Assembly: GCA_023231105.1 (NCBI GenBank)
Contig: JALNWB010000004.1
Coordinates: forward strand, 1 to 55,777
DNA from: Ignavibacteriaceae bacterium
GTDB taxonomy: Bacteria > Bacteroidota > Ignavibacteria > Ignavibacteriales > Ignavibacteriaceae
Direction: 5' to 3'
DNA: 55,777 nucleotides
Below, in pieces: positions 17,031-26,477 of this stretch; the first letter of the stretch is position 1, and every line of letters begins with the position of its first letter. The notes beneath the pieces are model-generated. The model did not search any database and had not been told where the DNA came from. It saw only the letters and a list, made by a program, of their open reading frames with translations. The translations under genes and the position numbers were made by a program.

Positions 17031-18029
17031 TTAAGGCAATTTTCTAAAAATTGTTTTTGATAAACTTACTTCAAGCAATAACAGAAAGAGTCCGCTCCAA
17101 AGCCAGGGGAAGTAGAGTTCTTTTTTGTTTTTGTAAGAAGTTACTTCAAATTTTGTTTTTTCAAGTTTATCAATTGCTTGATAAATTTCTTCTAATTTTT
17201 TATTTCCGGTCGCACGAAAATATTTGCTGTCCGTTGTTTGGGCGATCGAACGAAGTACTGCTTCATCAATTTCTACAGGAACCATTTGATAGCGAATCCC
17301 GAATGGCGTTTGAAATGGATATGGCGCTTGTCCCACAGTTCCAATGCCAATAGTGTAAACTCTTATTCCAAAATTTTTCGCAATATCTGCCGCAGTTAAA
17401 GGATCAACTTCACCGGCGTTGCTTACTCCATCAGTTAGCAGAATCATCACTTTGCTTTTTGCTTTTGAATCTTTTAGGCGATTAACTCCGTTCGCTATCG
17501 CGTTCCCGATTGCTGTTCCATCTTCAATCATTCCGCTTTTAACTTCTTGAAGAAGGTTTTTAAGTACCGAATAATCAATGGTCAAAGGGCATTGCGTAAA
17601 AGCATCGCGAGAGAAAATAACCAAACCAATTTGATCCGAAGTTCTACCCGAAATAAATTCTTGAGTAATTTTTTTTGCGGCTTCCATTCTGTTAGGTCTA
17701 AAATCTTCCGCCAGCATACTGCCGGAAATATCAAGTACAAGCACTACATCAATTCCTTCGGTGTAAACATTTTCTCCGCTCGAAAAACTTTGCGGTCTTG
17801 CGAGCGCAATAATTAATACGGCAAAAACAAGCATGCGCAAATAAATCGGCGTATCGGAGAATTTTTCTTTCCAGCTTCTTTTTCTTTCGTTGAAAAGTTT
17901 AACGTTCGAATAGACAATCGATGGTTCAACGTTTTTAAATTTCTTGTAATATAAAAAGATGAAAACCGGGACAAACAAAAGAAGCCACAAAACAAGCGGA
18001 TAAGCAAAGGTAATTCCAGAGTTAAACAT
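17031..18029 (-). CDS. batA: BatA von Willebrand factor A membrane protein
   Basis: A 332-residue VWA protein. Transmembrane helices lie at about residues 10-28, 60-78 and 310-328. The MIDAS motif is complete: DISGS (D100, S102, S104), CPLTIDYS and LLTDGVSNAGE. It is homologous to BatB, and the pair is the usual core of the aerotolerance operon. Its start overlaps the end of the preceding 316-residue gene by eight bases, which suggests coupled translation. Confidence 0.92.
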   Translation of the reverse strand: MFNSGITFAYPLVLWLLLFVPVFIFLYYKKFKNVEPSIVYSNVKLFNERKRSWKEKFSDTPIYLRMLVFAVLIIALARPQSFSSGENVYTEGIDVVLVLDISGSMLAEDFRPNRMEAAKKITQEFISGRTSDQIGLVIFSRDAFTQCPLTIDYSVLKNLLQEVKSGMIEDGTAIGNAIANGVNRLKDSKAKSKVMILLTDGVSNAGEVDPLTAADIAKNFGIRVYTIGIGTVGQAPYPFQTPFGIRYQMVPVEIDEAVLRSIAQTTDSKYFRATGNKKLEEIYQAIDKLEKTKFEVTSYKNKKELYFPWLWSGLFLLLLEVSLSKTIFRKLP

Positions 18030-18972
18030 TTTGCTCTCCGGTATGTTGTTCCAATTTAGTAACCGGAATTGTCACGGTAACAATTTGTCTTGCCTGCTTA
18101 ATCATCGTTTCGTTAACTTCATTAAGCGGAACGAACTTTGCAAATTTTACCATATCCGCATTTTGTAGAAAATCTTTTGTAAGAGGAATAATCTCAGAAG
18201 AATCGTTCTTTGTTTTCAACAGTTCAAGAGTTTCATCGGAGGTTAATTCCAGAGCCGGAAGTGAAAAACGTTTTTCAAAATAGGTGCGAATGATCTCGGT
18301 AATTTCTGTGTGATACTCTTTCACTTTTCCGCTCTGCCAAAGTTTTTTTGCCTCCAATTCATCAAGTGAATTTAATGCAATCTCATAAGGAGGTCTTTGG
18401 ATTTCAATTACTTCTTCCCCTTGATCTTTTCGTTTAATAAACTTTTTGTAGATGAAATAAAGCAACGCAACAACAATCGCAATAGCCGCTATCCACAGTA
18501 ATAACTCCAACCAATTAAATGGAATAACAATCGGTTCTTTAATATCTTTTGCTTCTTTTATAGTATCAACCGGCAAGGTATGGATGACCAAATTTATTGA
18601 GTCGGTTGATAAAATAGAGAATGCAGTATCTTTATTTGTTTTGTAGGGAATTTGAAAAGAAGGAATCGTAACGTTTCCGGAATCAAATCCGGCTAATACA
18701 AAATGATAGACAATTGAATTTTTCCCGTTCTCTTCTTTCATCTGAAGTGGAAGCTGTTCAATAAACTCAAGCTTTTTCAGCGAATCTTTTATTGAGGGGA
18801 AAAAGAATTCCACATTCTTCGGCGCGGAAAGTTCCACCAAATAGTTGATGTAATCGCCAACCAAATAGTTTGTTGAATCTACCGATACTTTGCTTTTTAC
18901 TTGTTGAGAAAAAGTAAGTGAGGCAAAAGCAAAAATGAAGACAGAAAAAAGTAAATTAACCCGCTTTACCAT
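18022..18972 (-). CDS. Bat operon single-pass membrane protein (BatD-like N-terminal domain)
   Basis: A 316-residue protein. A signal peptide (to about residue 22, FSQQ) precedes a beta-rich periplasmic domain of about 125 residues that resembles the opening domain of BatD (VSVDSTNYLVGDYINYLVEL). One transmembrane helix lies at about 153-172 and is followed by a basic motif, a helical cytoplasmic domain and a C-terminal tail. Genes of this kind sit between the DUF58 gene and batA in many Bacteroidota aerotolerance operons, and I infer the same role here. It overlaps the DUF58 gene upstream and batA downstream. No catalytic motif is visible. Confidence 0.8.
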   Translation of the reverse strand: MVKRVNLLFSVFIFAFASLTFSQQVKSKVSVDSTNYLVGDYINYLVELSAPKNVEFFFPSIKDSLKKLEFIEQLPLQMKEENGKNSIVYHFVLAGFDSGNVTIPSFQIPYKTNKDTAFSILSTDSINLVIHTLPVDTIKEAKDIKEPIVIPFNWLELLLWIAAIAIVVALLYFIYKKFIKRKDQGEEVIEIQRPPYEIALNSLDELEAKKLWQSGKVKEYHTEITEIIRTYFEKRFSLPALELTSDETLELLKTKNDSSEIIPLTKDFLQNADMVKFAKFVPLNEVNETMIKQARQIVTVTIPVTKLEQHTGEQNV

Positions 18973-19841
18973 CGTTTCTCACGCATTCTGAAAAAATTAA
19001 CCAACGGTTTGATGTACGATTCTTTTGTGTTTATTGTTATTCCGTCAAGTTTGCTTGAGGCAAAAAGTGTTTTTTGTTCCATGCGGAATTTTTCTCTTTG
19101 ATGATGCAGCCAGAATTGAAAAGACGCATCACTTGTATCCAATGTTTTTTCTTTCCCGGATTCAGGATCAACAAAACGAACTAATCCCATCGGCGGAATT
19201 TTTTGTTCCCGCTCATCTATTAACGTTATGCCGATGAAATCATGTTTCTTTCCGACCATGCGTAAAATTTTATCGTAACCGGTATCTTGAAAATCCGAGA
19301 TGAGAAATGCGATGCTTCTTTTCTTTATCGCTTTATTAAAATATTCCAACGCTCCGCGAATATTTGTCCCTTTGCCGGAAGGTGAAAAAGAAAGAAGCTC
19401 GCTGATAATCCGAAGCGTATGCGATTTCGATTTCTTCGGCGGAATGAATTTTTCAATTTTGTCAGTGAACAAAATGAGTCCGACTTTATCGTTATTCTTC
19501 AACGCGGAGAAAGCCATAATGGCGCTTATTTCAGCGGCGATTTGCTGTTTGGTAGAATCAGAACTTCCAAAATATTGCGAACCGCTTAAATCAACAATCA
19601 GCATAACGGTAAGTTCGCGTTCCTCTTCAAATATTTTTATAAACGGATGACCGAACCGCGCTGAGACGTTCCAATCAATATTACGAACGTCATCACCAAT
19701 TTGGTATTCGCGGACTTCCGAAAATTCCATTCCCATCCCCTTAAATACTGAATGGTATTCACCGGAAAAAACCTGGTTCACCAACCCTCTGGTGCGGATT
19801 TCTATTTGTCTAACTTTTTTTAGAAGTTCTTTTGTTAACAT
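18966..19841 (-). CDS. DUF58 family protein of the Bat operon
   Basis: A 291-residue soluble DUF58 protein. The family signature REYQIGDDVRNIDWNVSAR lies at about residues 44-62. A VWA-like domain follows with DLSGS (D84, S86, S88), so the metal site looks intact. DUF58 proteins are almost always encoded next to a MoxR ATPase and are thought to be its substrates or partners. Here it follows moxR by 44 bases and overlaps the 316-residue membrane protein gene by seven. Confidence 0.9.
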   Translation of the reverse strand: MLTKELLKKVRQIEIRTRGLVNQVFSGEYHSVFKGMGMEFSEVREYQIGDDVRNIDWNVSARFGHPFIKIFEEERELTVMLIVDLSGSQYFGSSDSTKQQIAAEISAIMAFSALKNNDKVGLILFTDKIEKFIPPKKSKSHTLRIISELLSFSPSGKGTNIRGALEYFNKAIKKRSIAFLISDFQDTGYDKILRMVGKKHDFIGITLIDEREQKIPPMGLVRFVDPESGKEKTLDTSDASFQFWLHHQREKFRMEQKTLFASSKLDGITINTKESYIKPLVNFFRMREKRW

Positions 19842-19885
19842 GTTTTGTTACTTGACGGTTGTTTGTTGTTAGTAGACCATTTCGA

Positions 19886-20869
19886 TTAAGGAACTTCAAC
19901 TTTGTTTAATATTTCGCTTATAATATTTTCCGAAGTAATTTCTTCAGCTTCGGCTTCATACGATACTGCAATTCTGTGGCGTAAAACATCGTAAGCGATT
20001 GTTCTAACATCTTCCGGAATTACATAACCGCGTCTTTTAATAAATGCCATGGCACGGCTTGCAATCGCTAAATTGATAGAAGCTCTTGGTGAAGCGCCGT
20101 AAGTTATTAAATCAGTAAGTTTATCAAGGTTAAAATCTTTTGGAGTTCGAGTTGCAAAAACAATATCAAGAATGTATTTCTCGATTTTTTCATCCATGTA
20201 AATTTGCTGTAAAAGATCTCTTCCTTTTAAAATGTTTTGCGAAGAAACGACAGGATTAATTTTATTCTCAACAGCAGAAACGTTTTGCCGCATGATTTTG
20301 ATTTCTTCTTCTCTCTGAGGATAAGTAATTTTTACTTTCAACATAAATCTATCAACTTGAGCTTCCGGAAGCGGATAGGTACCTTCCTGCTCAATTGGAT
20401 TTTGAGTTGCGAGAACTAAAAACGGTTCTTCAAGTTTAAATGTTGTTTCTCCTATAGTAACTTGTCTTTCCTGCATCGCTTCAAGCAGCGCGCTTTGAAC
20501 TTTGGCGGGAGCGCGGTTTATTTCATCAGCTAAAATAAAATTTGAGAAGATAGGTCCTTTACGGATGAAAAAATTTCCATCTTTCTGATTATAGATTTGC
20601 GTACCGATAATATCTGCCGGCAGCAGATCAGGCGTAAATTGTATACGCTGAAATTTTGCTTTCATGGCGGAAGCAAGAGATTTGATTGCAAGCGTTTTAG
20701 CCAAGCCAGGCACGCCTTCCAATAAAATATGACCGTTACCGAGCAAACCGATCACCAATCGTTCGACCATTGCTTTTTGTCCAACAATGACCTTGCCGAT
20801 TTCCACCATTAATAAATCAACAAAAGCGCTTTCTTCTTTAATTTTTTCGTTTAAGACCGTTATATCCAA
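19886..20869 (-). CDS. moxR: MoxR family AAA+ ATPase
   Basis: A 327-residue MoxR chaperone-like ATPase that heads the aerotolerance operon. Walker A is GVPGLAKT (52-59), Walker B is ILADEINRAP (D115, E116), and the sensor region is LATQNPIEQEGTYPLPEAQ with the MoxR-specific YPLPEAQVDRF. MoxR proteins are thought to load metal or remodel VWA/DUF58 partners in an ATP-dependent way; the adjacent DUF58, BatA and BatB are the obvious candidates. The 90-base gap upstream (20870-20959) is AT-rich and probably carries the operon promoter. Confidence 0.93.
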   Translation of the reverse strand: MDITVLNEKIKEESAFVDLLMVEIGKVIVGQKAMVERLVIGLLGNGHILLEGVPGLAKTLAIKSLASAMKAKFQRIQFTPDLLPADIIGTQIYNQKDGNFFIRKGPIFSNFILADEINRAPAKVQSALLEAMQERQVTIGETTFKLEEPFLVLATQNPIEQEGTYPLPEAQVDRFMLKVKITYPQREEEIKIMRQNVSAVENKINPVVSSQNILKGRDLLQQIYMDEKIEKYILDIVFATRTPKDFNLDKLTDLITYGASPRASINLAIASRAMAFIKRRGYVIPEDVRTIAYDVLRHRIAVSYEAEAEEITSENIISEILNKVEVP

Positions 20870-20959
20870 TTCTACACCTCATTAAGTTGAAATTCTGATT
20901 TATTTTAAGATTAGACGAACACTAATTTAAAAATGTTGCAGGAAATATTAAAAAATTTT

Positions 20960-22132
20960 TTACCCTAAAATTTTAAACACTGCAAATTTAAGATACGAAG
21001 TTTCTTCCATCATAGGCAACTTGGGATGGTCAAACGAAGCTTCGTTAAAATGAATAAGCTGAATCGTTTTATTTGCTTTTTGCGCTGCTTTTGCAATAAC
21101 AGAAATGAATTCAGACTTTTTTAGATGGAAGGAACAGGAGGAAGTTATCAGAAAACCACCATTACTAATTAATTGAAGAGCCAGCCGGTTAAGTTTTTCA
21201 TATCCCTTTTCAGCAGTTTTTAAAGTTTTTTTGTTCTTGGCAAATGCGGGAGGGTCAACGAAAACGAGATCATATTTTTTATTGTTGGCGACTTCCCGTT
21301 CTAGAAAATCAAAAACATCGTAAACAACAAATTCAGTTTTGCCGGATAAATTATTCAGCTCAATATTCTTTTTAACTTTTTCAATTTCATTTGCTGATGA
21401 ATCAACAAAGGTAACATCGTTCGCGCCGGCTTTCAAAGCATGTAAACCGAATCCCCCGGAGTTACAAAATGCATCCAAAACCGTTTTGTCGGAAGAAATT
21501 TTTTCTATAAAAAATCTATTATCCGATTGATCAAAATAAAAGCCGGTTTTTTGCCCTTGCGAAAAATCTATTTCAAATTTCAGTGAACCATCAGAAATAA
21601 TTTCATTCCCAATATTTCCGAACAAAACGCTATTTTCTTCCGACAGCCCTTCTAATTTTCTAAAATAGGGTTCATGTTTGGTTAAAATATTTTCTGCCGA
21701 AAAATCTTCCTTTAAAATTTTAGTGATAAGTTCAAGATTTTTCTCCATTCCGGCAGAATAAATTTGCAAGACGAAAGTCTTATTGTATTTGTCGATAATC
21801 AAACCGGGAAGGAAATCACTTTCACTAAAAACCATTCTGAACGCTTCACGGTTTGGATAAAAAGTTTTTCTTAATTCGTAAGCTGATTTCATCCGCTCAC
21901 GCAATAACAATTCCAAATCACTAATTAAATCTCGGGAAAGCATCCTGATTGCGATCAGTGAGCTTTTGTTAAAAAATCCCATTCCAAGTAAAATATTTTT
22001 CGCGTCGTAAACTTCAACAAGATCGCCATTCTCTGGTTCATCTTGTATTTTAAAGATTTCATTACTAAAAACCCAAAGATGCCCATTTACTATTCTATTT
22101 TCTTCGTTCCGTTTGAGAATTACTTTTTTCAA
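20960..22132 (-). CDS. rlmI: 23S rRNA (cytosine-5) methyltransferase, RlmI-like
   Basis: A 390-residue class I SAM-dependent RNA methyltransferase. An N-terminal PUA domain (residues ~1-80, NGHLWVFSNEIF) binds RNA. The Rossmann domain shows FSQGQKTGFYFDQSDNR, DAFCNSGGFGLHALKAGA (SAM loop) and FVDPPAF, and SSCSFHL carries a cysteine in the position of the catalytic residue. The YccW/RlmI family methylates C1962 of 23S rRNA in E. coli. The start codon is TTG. Confidence 0.88.
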   Translation of the reverse strand: MKKVILKRNEENRIVNGHLWVFSNEIFKIQDEPENGDLVEVYDAKNILLGMGFFNKSSLIAIRMLSRDLISDLELLLRERMKSAYELRKTFYPNREAFRMVFSESDFLPGLIIDKYNKTFVLQIYSAGMEKNLELITKILKEDFSAENILTKHEPYFRKLEGLSEENSVLFGNIGNEIISDGSLKFEIDFSQGQKTGFYFDQSDNRFFIEKISSDKTVLDAFCNSGGFGLHALKAGANDVTFVDSSANEIEKVKKNIELNNLSGKTEFVVYDVFDFLEREVANNKKYDLVFVDPPAFAKNKKTLKTAEKGYEKLNRLALQLISNGGFLITSSCSFHLKKSEFISVIAKAAQKANKTIQLIHFNEASFDHPKLPMMEETSYLKFAVFKILG

Positions 22133-22223
22133 TTCTTTGTTACCGTTCGTATTATTTAAAATAAAAATGCCGCAGCAAACCTATGAAGATTTTCGACCAC
22201 GGCAAAAGTAATAATTCTTGCTC

Positions 22224-22610
22224 TTAAAGATTTTGAAGGACTCTTGTTATGCGTTGAGCGACCTCTTCTGCAATTGAAGCGAGTTCTACATTTCCTACGG
22301 CTTTCATTGATTCAAGCGGATTAACAGCAGATACTTGCACTCCACCTTCTGCTTTTTCTTGAACAATAAAATTGCAAGGAAGTAAAACACCAATGTGTTC
22401 TTCGGCTTGCAAAGCTTTAAAAGCAAATTGCGGATTGCAGGCGCCGAGAATTTTGTATTTGCGGAAATCAACATCTAATTTTTTCTTTAGAGTTGCTTGC
22501 ACATCAATCTCGGTTAATACGCCGAATCCTTCTTTTTTCAATTCCTCAGTAACTTTTTCAATCGCTTGTTCGAAAGAAAGACCAACTGATTTTGAATTAT
22601 AGTATGACAT
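22224..22610 (-). CDS. DUF302 family protein
   Basis: A 128-residue small alpha/beta protein of the DUF302 family: SKSVGLSFEQAIEKVTEELK, GFGVLTEIDVQATLKKKL, ILGACNPQFAFKALQ and LLPCNFIVQ. Members are of uncertain function; some occur next to redox or metal-handling genes. Two cysteines (CNP and PCN) are conserved-looking and may bind a metal. It follows the Ppx/GppA gene by 35 bases on the same strand. Confidence 0.85.
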   Translation of the reverse strand: MSYYNSKSVGLSFEQAIEKVTEELKKEGFGVLTEIDVQATLKKKLDVDFRKYKILGACNPQFAFKALQAEEHIGVLLPCNFIVQEKAEGGVQVSAVNPLESMKAVGNVELASIAEEVAQRITRVLQNL

Positions 22611-22645
22611 AAGTTCTCCTAATTTTCACCGGTATGATGATAAAA

Positions 22646-23602
22646 TCACCCATGCGATTCATCGCTTTCAAGTACTTCCAACAATTTACCCTCACGCATC
22701 GAAAAATCAGACAAATAAAGATTAGAAAGATTCAACTCATAAAATATAGTTTGCAGAATTATCGCTCCAGCCGGTAAGATATCGGCTCTCTCCGGTTCAA
22801 TTCCCGGAATAGTTTTTCTTTCTTCAATCGTTTCTTTTGTCAGAAGCAAATTCACTGCTTCATCAAGTTCTTCCTTCGTTAATATTTTTTCATCTTGTTT
22901 TTCTATATTGAACCGAGCAGCATTGGCTAATACAAGATTCTTCATTGCATGAATAGTACCTGAATTGCCGGTAGTAAAATCAATTTTTTCAGAAGCAAGT
23001 TTTTCTTTTACAGATTTAATTTCTCTTTTAATAAAAATCCGGCATGCTTCAATTTCATTTTGATCTAAATCTCCATCAGGGAAAAAACGCAATGATAAAC
23101 GAACGGCGCCAAGTTTCAAACTCTCGATAAAAAATATTTTCCCGGCTCGCCCGAGAATAAATTCTGTACTTCCGCCTCCAACATCCAAACAAAGAATGTT
23201 TTTAGAAAGAGCATCGGGATGAGAGTATAAAATCGCTGAATAATTTAAATTCGCTTCTCTTTCACCGGAAAGCACTTCAATTGAAATGCCAGTAGTTATA
23301 AAAACATGTTCTAATAAATCATTTTCGTTAACTGCCTCGCGAACCGCACTGGTGGCTGTTGCAGTTATCGTACAGAAAAATGATTTTGCAATTTCTTTTA
23401 ACTCAAGAATGATTTTTTCAGCTTCGGCAAAATCTTCATCCGATAAAAAAGATTTTCCGTTTTTCTTTTGAAGAGCTAAACGGTAAACCATTCTTTTTCT
23501 GAAAACCACCGAAAAAGATTTATCATTTTCAATTTTATAAACAACAAAGTGAAAAGAATTCGATCCGATATCGAGAATTGCTTTATGTTGTTGGAAATTC
23601 AT
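22646..23602 (-). CDS. Ppx/GppA exopolyphosphatase or (p)ppGpp phosphatase
   Basis: A 318-residue member of the ASKHA superfamily. The phosphate-1 motif is AILDIGSNSFHFVVY at the N-terminus and the phosphate-2 motif is CLDVGGGSTEFIL at about residue 150; PAGAIILQ near the C-terminus also fits. Members cleave terminal phosphate from polyphosphate or pppGpp. At this length it lacks the C-terminal domains of E. coli Ppx, like many short single-module homologues. It follows the glycosyltransferase gene by eight bases. Confidence 0.9.
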   Translation of the reverse strand: MNFQQHKAILDIGSNSFHFVVYKIENDKSFSVVFRKRMVYRLALQKKNGKSFLSDEDFAEAEKIILELKEIAKSFFCTITATATSAVREAVNENDLLEHVFITTGISIEVLSGEREANLNYSAILYSHPDALSKNILCLDVGGGSTEFILGRAGKIFFIESLKLGAVRLSLRFFPDGDLDQNEIEACRIFIKREIKSVKEKLASEKIDFTTGNSGTIHAMKNLVLANAARFNIEKQDEKILTKEELDEAVNLLLTKETIEERKTIPGIEPERADILPAGAIILQTIFYELNLSNLYLSDFSMREGKLLEVLESDESHG

Positions 23603-23610
23603 GGGCTGAA

Positions 23611-24681
23611 CTATTTTTTATCGGCTAAAAGATTTTTACACAATGAAAAAACTTCATCAACAGTTACATCATTAATAAGATCGGACTTGTGCAGAAAATA
23701 TTTATGCTCCCCAACCGGAGCCCAATTAAACGGGTTAGTCGGTCCGAAGATTGATATTTGAGGCGTTGGAGTAGTTCCGGCAACATGCATTATACCGGTG
23801 TCGTTTGTTATAAACAGATCGCTCATTGCAATAAGAGCAGCTACTTCGGGAATACCTTTATTCCAAAATAACTTTGTTTCAAAAGAAACACTGCGCTGTA
23901 TTATTTCAATTATTTCCAAATCATCCGGCCAACCGGTAAGATAAATCATTGGTTGATAATTTTTTTCTAAAAGATTTATTAATGCAATAAAATTCTCAAA
24001 AGACCAGCGGTTAGGTGGTTTTCCGGCTCCAACATGAAGCCCGATGATCTTCCCGTTCTTTCGCGTATAGGATTGAAGAAATTCTTTTGCGCCTTGTTCG
24101 TCTTTTTCATCATAGTAAATCTCAGAGCTAAAGTTATTAGTTGAGATACCAAATGGTCGAAGAAGGTCGAGACTAAAATCTGAAACATTTGCATCAGGAT
24201 ATTTTTTCCAATCCAGATTAATTCTTCTATCAAAAAAAAATGCCGAAAGATTTTCTTTACCGCTCAATGAATTAGGACCAATTCTAATTTTAGCGTTAGC
24301 AACTCTGCAAAGCAAATTGCTCGTAAAGGAAATAGAAACCGTTACGGGAACAATCGCAAGGTCATAATTATTTTTTAAAAAATGAATCATTTTTTTTAAG
24401 TAATCAAAAGAAAATATTTTACTTTTATCAAACACAAAGAGTTCATCAATAAATTTACTTTTGTGCAAAGCATTTTTGTTTGTGGGACTAACGATTACTG
24501 CTACTTCTGCCGAAGGGAATTTTTCTTTCAACGCTCGAAAAACCGAAACGCATGCAAGTAAATCGCCAAGCTGATTATGTTGACGAACGACAAGAATTTT
24601 CTTCGGTTGGCCAACCTCATAGCTGTAAATTTCTTTTAATCCCCAAAACTTTTTTAATAAAGAGTATAATATTTTTTTCAT
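23611..24681 (-). CDS. Glycosyltransferase family 9 (heptosyltransferase-like)
   Basis: A 356-residue GT-B enzyme. It has VVRQHNQLGDLLACVSVFRA near residue 31, a central linker, and the C-terminal nucleotide-sugar site TNDTGIMHVAGT followed by SIFGPTNPFNWAPVG. Family 9 enzymes transfer heptose from ADP-heptose to lipopolysaccharide core at the inner face of the inner membrane. It follows the 67-residue membrane protein by nine bases in the folate/nucleotide operon. Confidence 0.88.
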   Translation of the reverse strand: MKKILYSLLKKFWGLKEIYSYEVGQPKKILVVRQHNQLGDLLACVSVFRALKEKFPSAEVAVIVSPTNKNALHKSKFIDELFVFDKSKIFSFDYLKKMIHFLKNNYDLAIVPVTVSISFTSNLLCRVANAKIRIGPNSLSGKENLSAFFFDRRINLDWKKYPDANVSDFSLDLLRPFGISTNNFSSEIYYDEKDEQGAKEFLQSYTRKNGKIIGLHVGAGKPPNRWSFENFIALINLLEKNYQPMIYLTGWPDDLEIIEIIQRSVSFETKLFWNKGIPEVAALIAMSDLFITNDTGIMHVAGTTPTPQISIFGPTNPFNWAPVGEHKYFLHKSDLINDVTVDEVFSLCKNLLADKK

Positions 24682-24690
24682 TATAAATAA

Positions 24691-24894
24691 CTACTGATCA
24701 TCTTCAACGGTTTTCTTATCATCTTTGATTTCTTTAAAATCTATATCGATAACATCTTTTTCATTATAAGACCTCTTTTGAGGTTCGTTCTCTCTTTTTT
24801 TTGCAATAGTTGAAGAAGAGATTGCGCGTACAAAACGAATAATTTTCAAAGAAAAATAGATGAGCAATGCATAAATGATAAGTTTAATAAACAT
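24691..24894 (-). CDS. Small membrane-anchored acidic protein (DUF4834-like)
   Basis: A 67-residue protein with one N-terminal transmembrane helix (about residues 3-24) and a charged cytoplasmic tail including DVIDIDFKEIKDD. The layout resembles the DUF4834 family of Bacteroidota, but the match is weak. Its start codon overlaps the final base of the deoxynucleoside kinase gene, which supports translation. Function unknown. Confidence 0.6.
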   Translation of the reverse strand: MFIKLIIYALLIYFSLKIIRFVRAISSSTIAKKRENEPQKRSYNEKDVIDIDFKEIKDDKKTVEDDQ

Positions 24895-25559
24895 TATAAA
24901 ATCCTTTTCGCTTCAGGTTGAAAATACTCAGTGAATCCTCTGTCGGCTCTGAATATTGCCTGAAATAATTCTTCAAAATCTTTCTGATTATTTACAAAAT
25001 CCATTTCGGTTGTGTTTACAATTAACAATGGTGTTGTCGCATACCGGAAGAAAAAATCGTTGTAAGCTTCGCTCAATTCTTCAATATAACTTCTGGTTAA
25101 GTTGCGTTCAATTTGCCGGCTCCGTTTTTTAATATTGTACATCAGACGGTCAACACTTGATTGTAAATAGACGACCAAATCCGGTTGACGAAGATTTTTG
25201 AATAAAAGTGGAAATACCGATTCATACAATTTTAATTCTTCTCCGGTAAGATTGAGATAAGCAAATATTTTATCTTTCTCAAAAATATAATCAGCAACAA
25301 TAAATTCTGAAAATAAATTCTCTTGATTAAGCATCTGTTGCTGCTTGTAACGGTTTACTAAAAAAAACATTTGCGTTTGAAATGCGTAACGGTTTCGTTC
25401 GTTGTAAAATTTTTCCAAAAACGGATTTACTTCAAATTGCTCAACAATAAGCTGCGCATTAAGCCGTTCTTTTAATTTTACAGCAAGGGAAGTTTTTCCA
25501 GCGCCGATTGCGCCTTCAACTGCTATGTACCGGACATCTTTATCACTAGGCAACGCCAT
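24894..25559 (-). CDS. Deoxynucleoside kinase
   Basis: A 221-residue P-loop kinase of the deoxyadenosine/deoxyguanosine kinase family. The P-loop GAIGAGKTS is at residues 16-24, and conserved DRY-type features follow (ADYIFEKDKIFAYLNL; YLQSSVDRLMYNIKKRSR; the R-rich lid). It phosphorylates deoxynucleosides for dNTP salvage. It overlaps folK by 14 bases, an arrangement often seen for this kinase in Bacteroidota. Confidence 0.9.
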   Translation of the reverse strand: MALPSDKDVRYIAVEGAIGAGKTSLAVKLKERLNAQLIVEQFEVNPFLEKFYNERNRYAFQTQMFFLVNRYKQQQMLNQENLFSEFIVADYIFEKDKIFAYLNLTGEELKLYESVFPLLFKNLRQPDLVVYLQSSVDRLMYNIKKRSRQIERNLTRSYIEELSEAYNDFFFRYATTPLLIVNTTEMDFVNNQKDFEELFQAIFRADRGFTEYFQPEAKRIL

Positions 25560-26082
25560 AAGATTCCTTTAAACTGTTTGGAGATGAAAAAATATTTATA
25601 ACATATTGTTCATTTTCCGGCAATACAATATCACAAATACTCATTTGTAATCCGGGATGATAAAATCCGGGAGCAATTTCACAAAGCGGAACGAGAACAA
25701 AATCCCTCACTGGAATATAAGGATGCGGAACCGTTACTCTTACATCGGAATAAACGAGATCATCGAAAAATAAAATGTCTAGGTCAATTTCCCTACATTC
25801 CCACTTCTCCCTTTTTTTTCTGCCAAGCTGCTGTTCAATTCCTTTAAGAAAATCCAGCAGAGCGTGAAGTTCAAGTTCGGTTTCAATTGCGATAACGCCA
25901 TTAAGAAAATTCCCTTGATCTTTTATTCCGAATGGTTTGGTTTCATAAACCGATGAAATTTTTATTATGCGGCAAAGAGAGGATTGTTCAATAAGTTTAA
26001 CCGCTTTTTGCAAATAAGAAAATCTATCGTCAAGATTTGAACCTAATCCGATGTAGCTAATATGCTTTTTCGTTCCATCCAT
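25546..26082 (-). CDS. folK: 6-hydroxymethyl-7,8-dihydropterin pyrophosphokinase
   Basis: A 178-residue HPPK that transfers pyrophosphate from ATP to hydroxymethyldihydropterin in folate synthesis. Diagnostic segments are YIGLGSNLDDRFSYLQKA, VYETKPFG, the signature KWECREIDLDILFFDD and PHPYIPVRDFVLVPLCEIAP. The start shares a base with the end of folB; the stop lies within the kinase gene. Confidence 0.95.
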   Translation of the reverse strand: MDGTKKHISYIGLGSNLDDRFSYLQKAVKLIEQSSLCRIIKISSVYETKPFGIKDQGNFLNGVIAIETELELHALLDFLKGIEQQLGRKKREKWECREIDLDILFFDDLVYSDVRVTVPHPYIPVRDFVLVPLCEIAPGFYHPGLQMSICDIVLPENEQYVINIFSSPNSLKESYGVA

Positions 26083-26474
26083 TACAATTTCTCAACACTT
26101 TCATTCCACTCATCGCGGGTTTTTACAACTTCAACTTCAACGGAATCGACAACCCCGCCAATCGGAGGATTGTTTTTCCTAACACGCAAAGCAATCTTAT
26201 GAACAGAAGGAAAAGTTCTAAATAATTCATCAACCATTGCGTTGGTTAAAGCTTCGATCAAATAAAACTTTTTCTGAAGAGCAAGATTACTCATCACGTT
26301 ATAAACTTGTTCATAATTTATTGTCTCTTGCAGCTTATCTGTTGTAGCTGCGTGAGCAAAATTTGTGTAGAGATCAACGTCGGCTTCAAACTTGCCGCCA
26401 ATATTTTGTTCTTGTTGAAAAACTCCGTGGTATCCGTAGAACGAAGCTTTTTTAATTCTGATGATGTTCAACAT
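26082..26474 (-). CDS. folB: Dihydroneopterin aldolase
   Basis: A 130-residue FolB, which cleaves dihydroneopterin to hydroxymethyldihydropterin, the substrate of the next gene. The pattern is typical: IRIKKASFYGYHGVFQQEQ, NYEQVYNVM, FYLIEALTNAMVDEL and VRKNNPPI followed by GVVDSVEVEVV. It is immediately upstream of folK and three bases downstream of the DMT transporter gene. Confidence 0.95.
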   Translation of the reverse strand: MLNIIRIKKASFYGYHGVFQQEQNIGGKFEADVDLYTNFAHAATTDKLQETINYEQVYNVMSNLALQKKFYLIEALTNAMVDELFRTFPSVHKIALRVRKNNPPIGGVVDSVEVEVVKTRDEWNESVEKL

Positions 26475-26477
26475 AAT

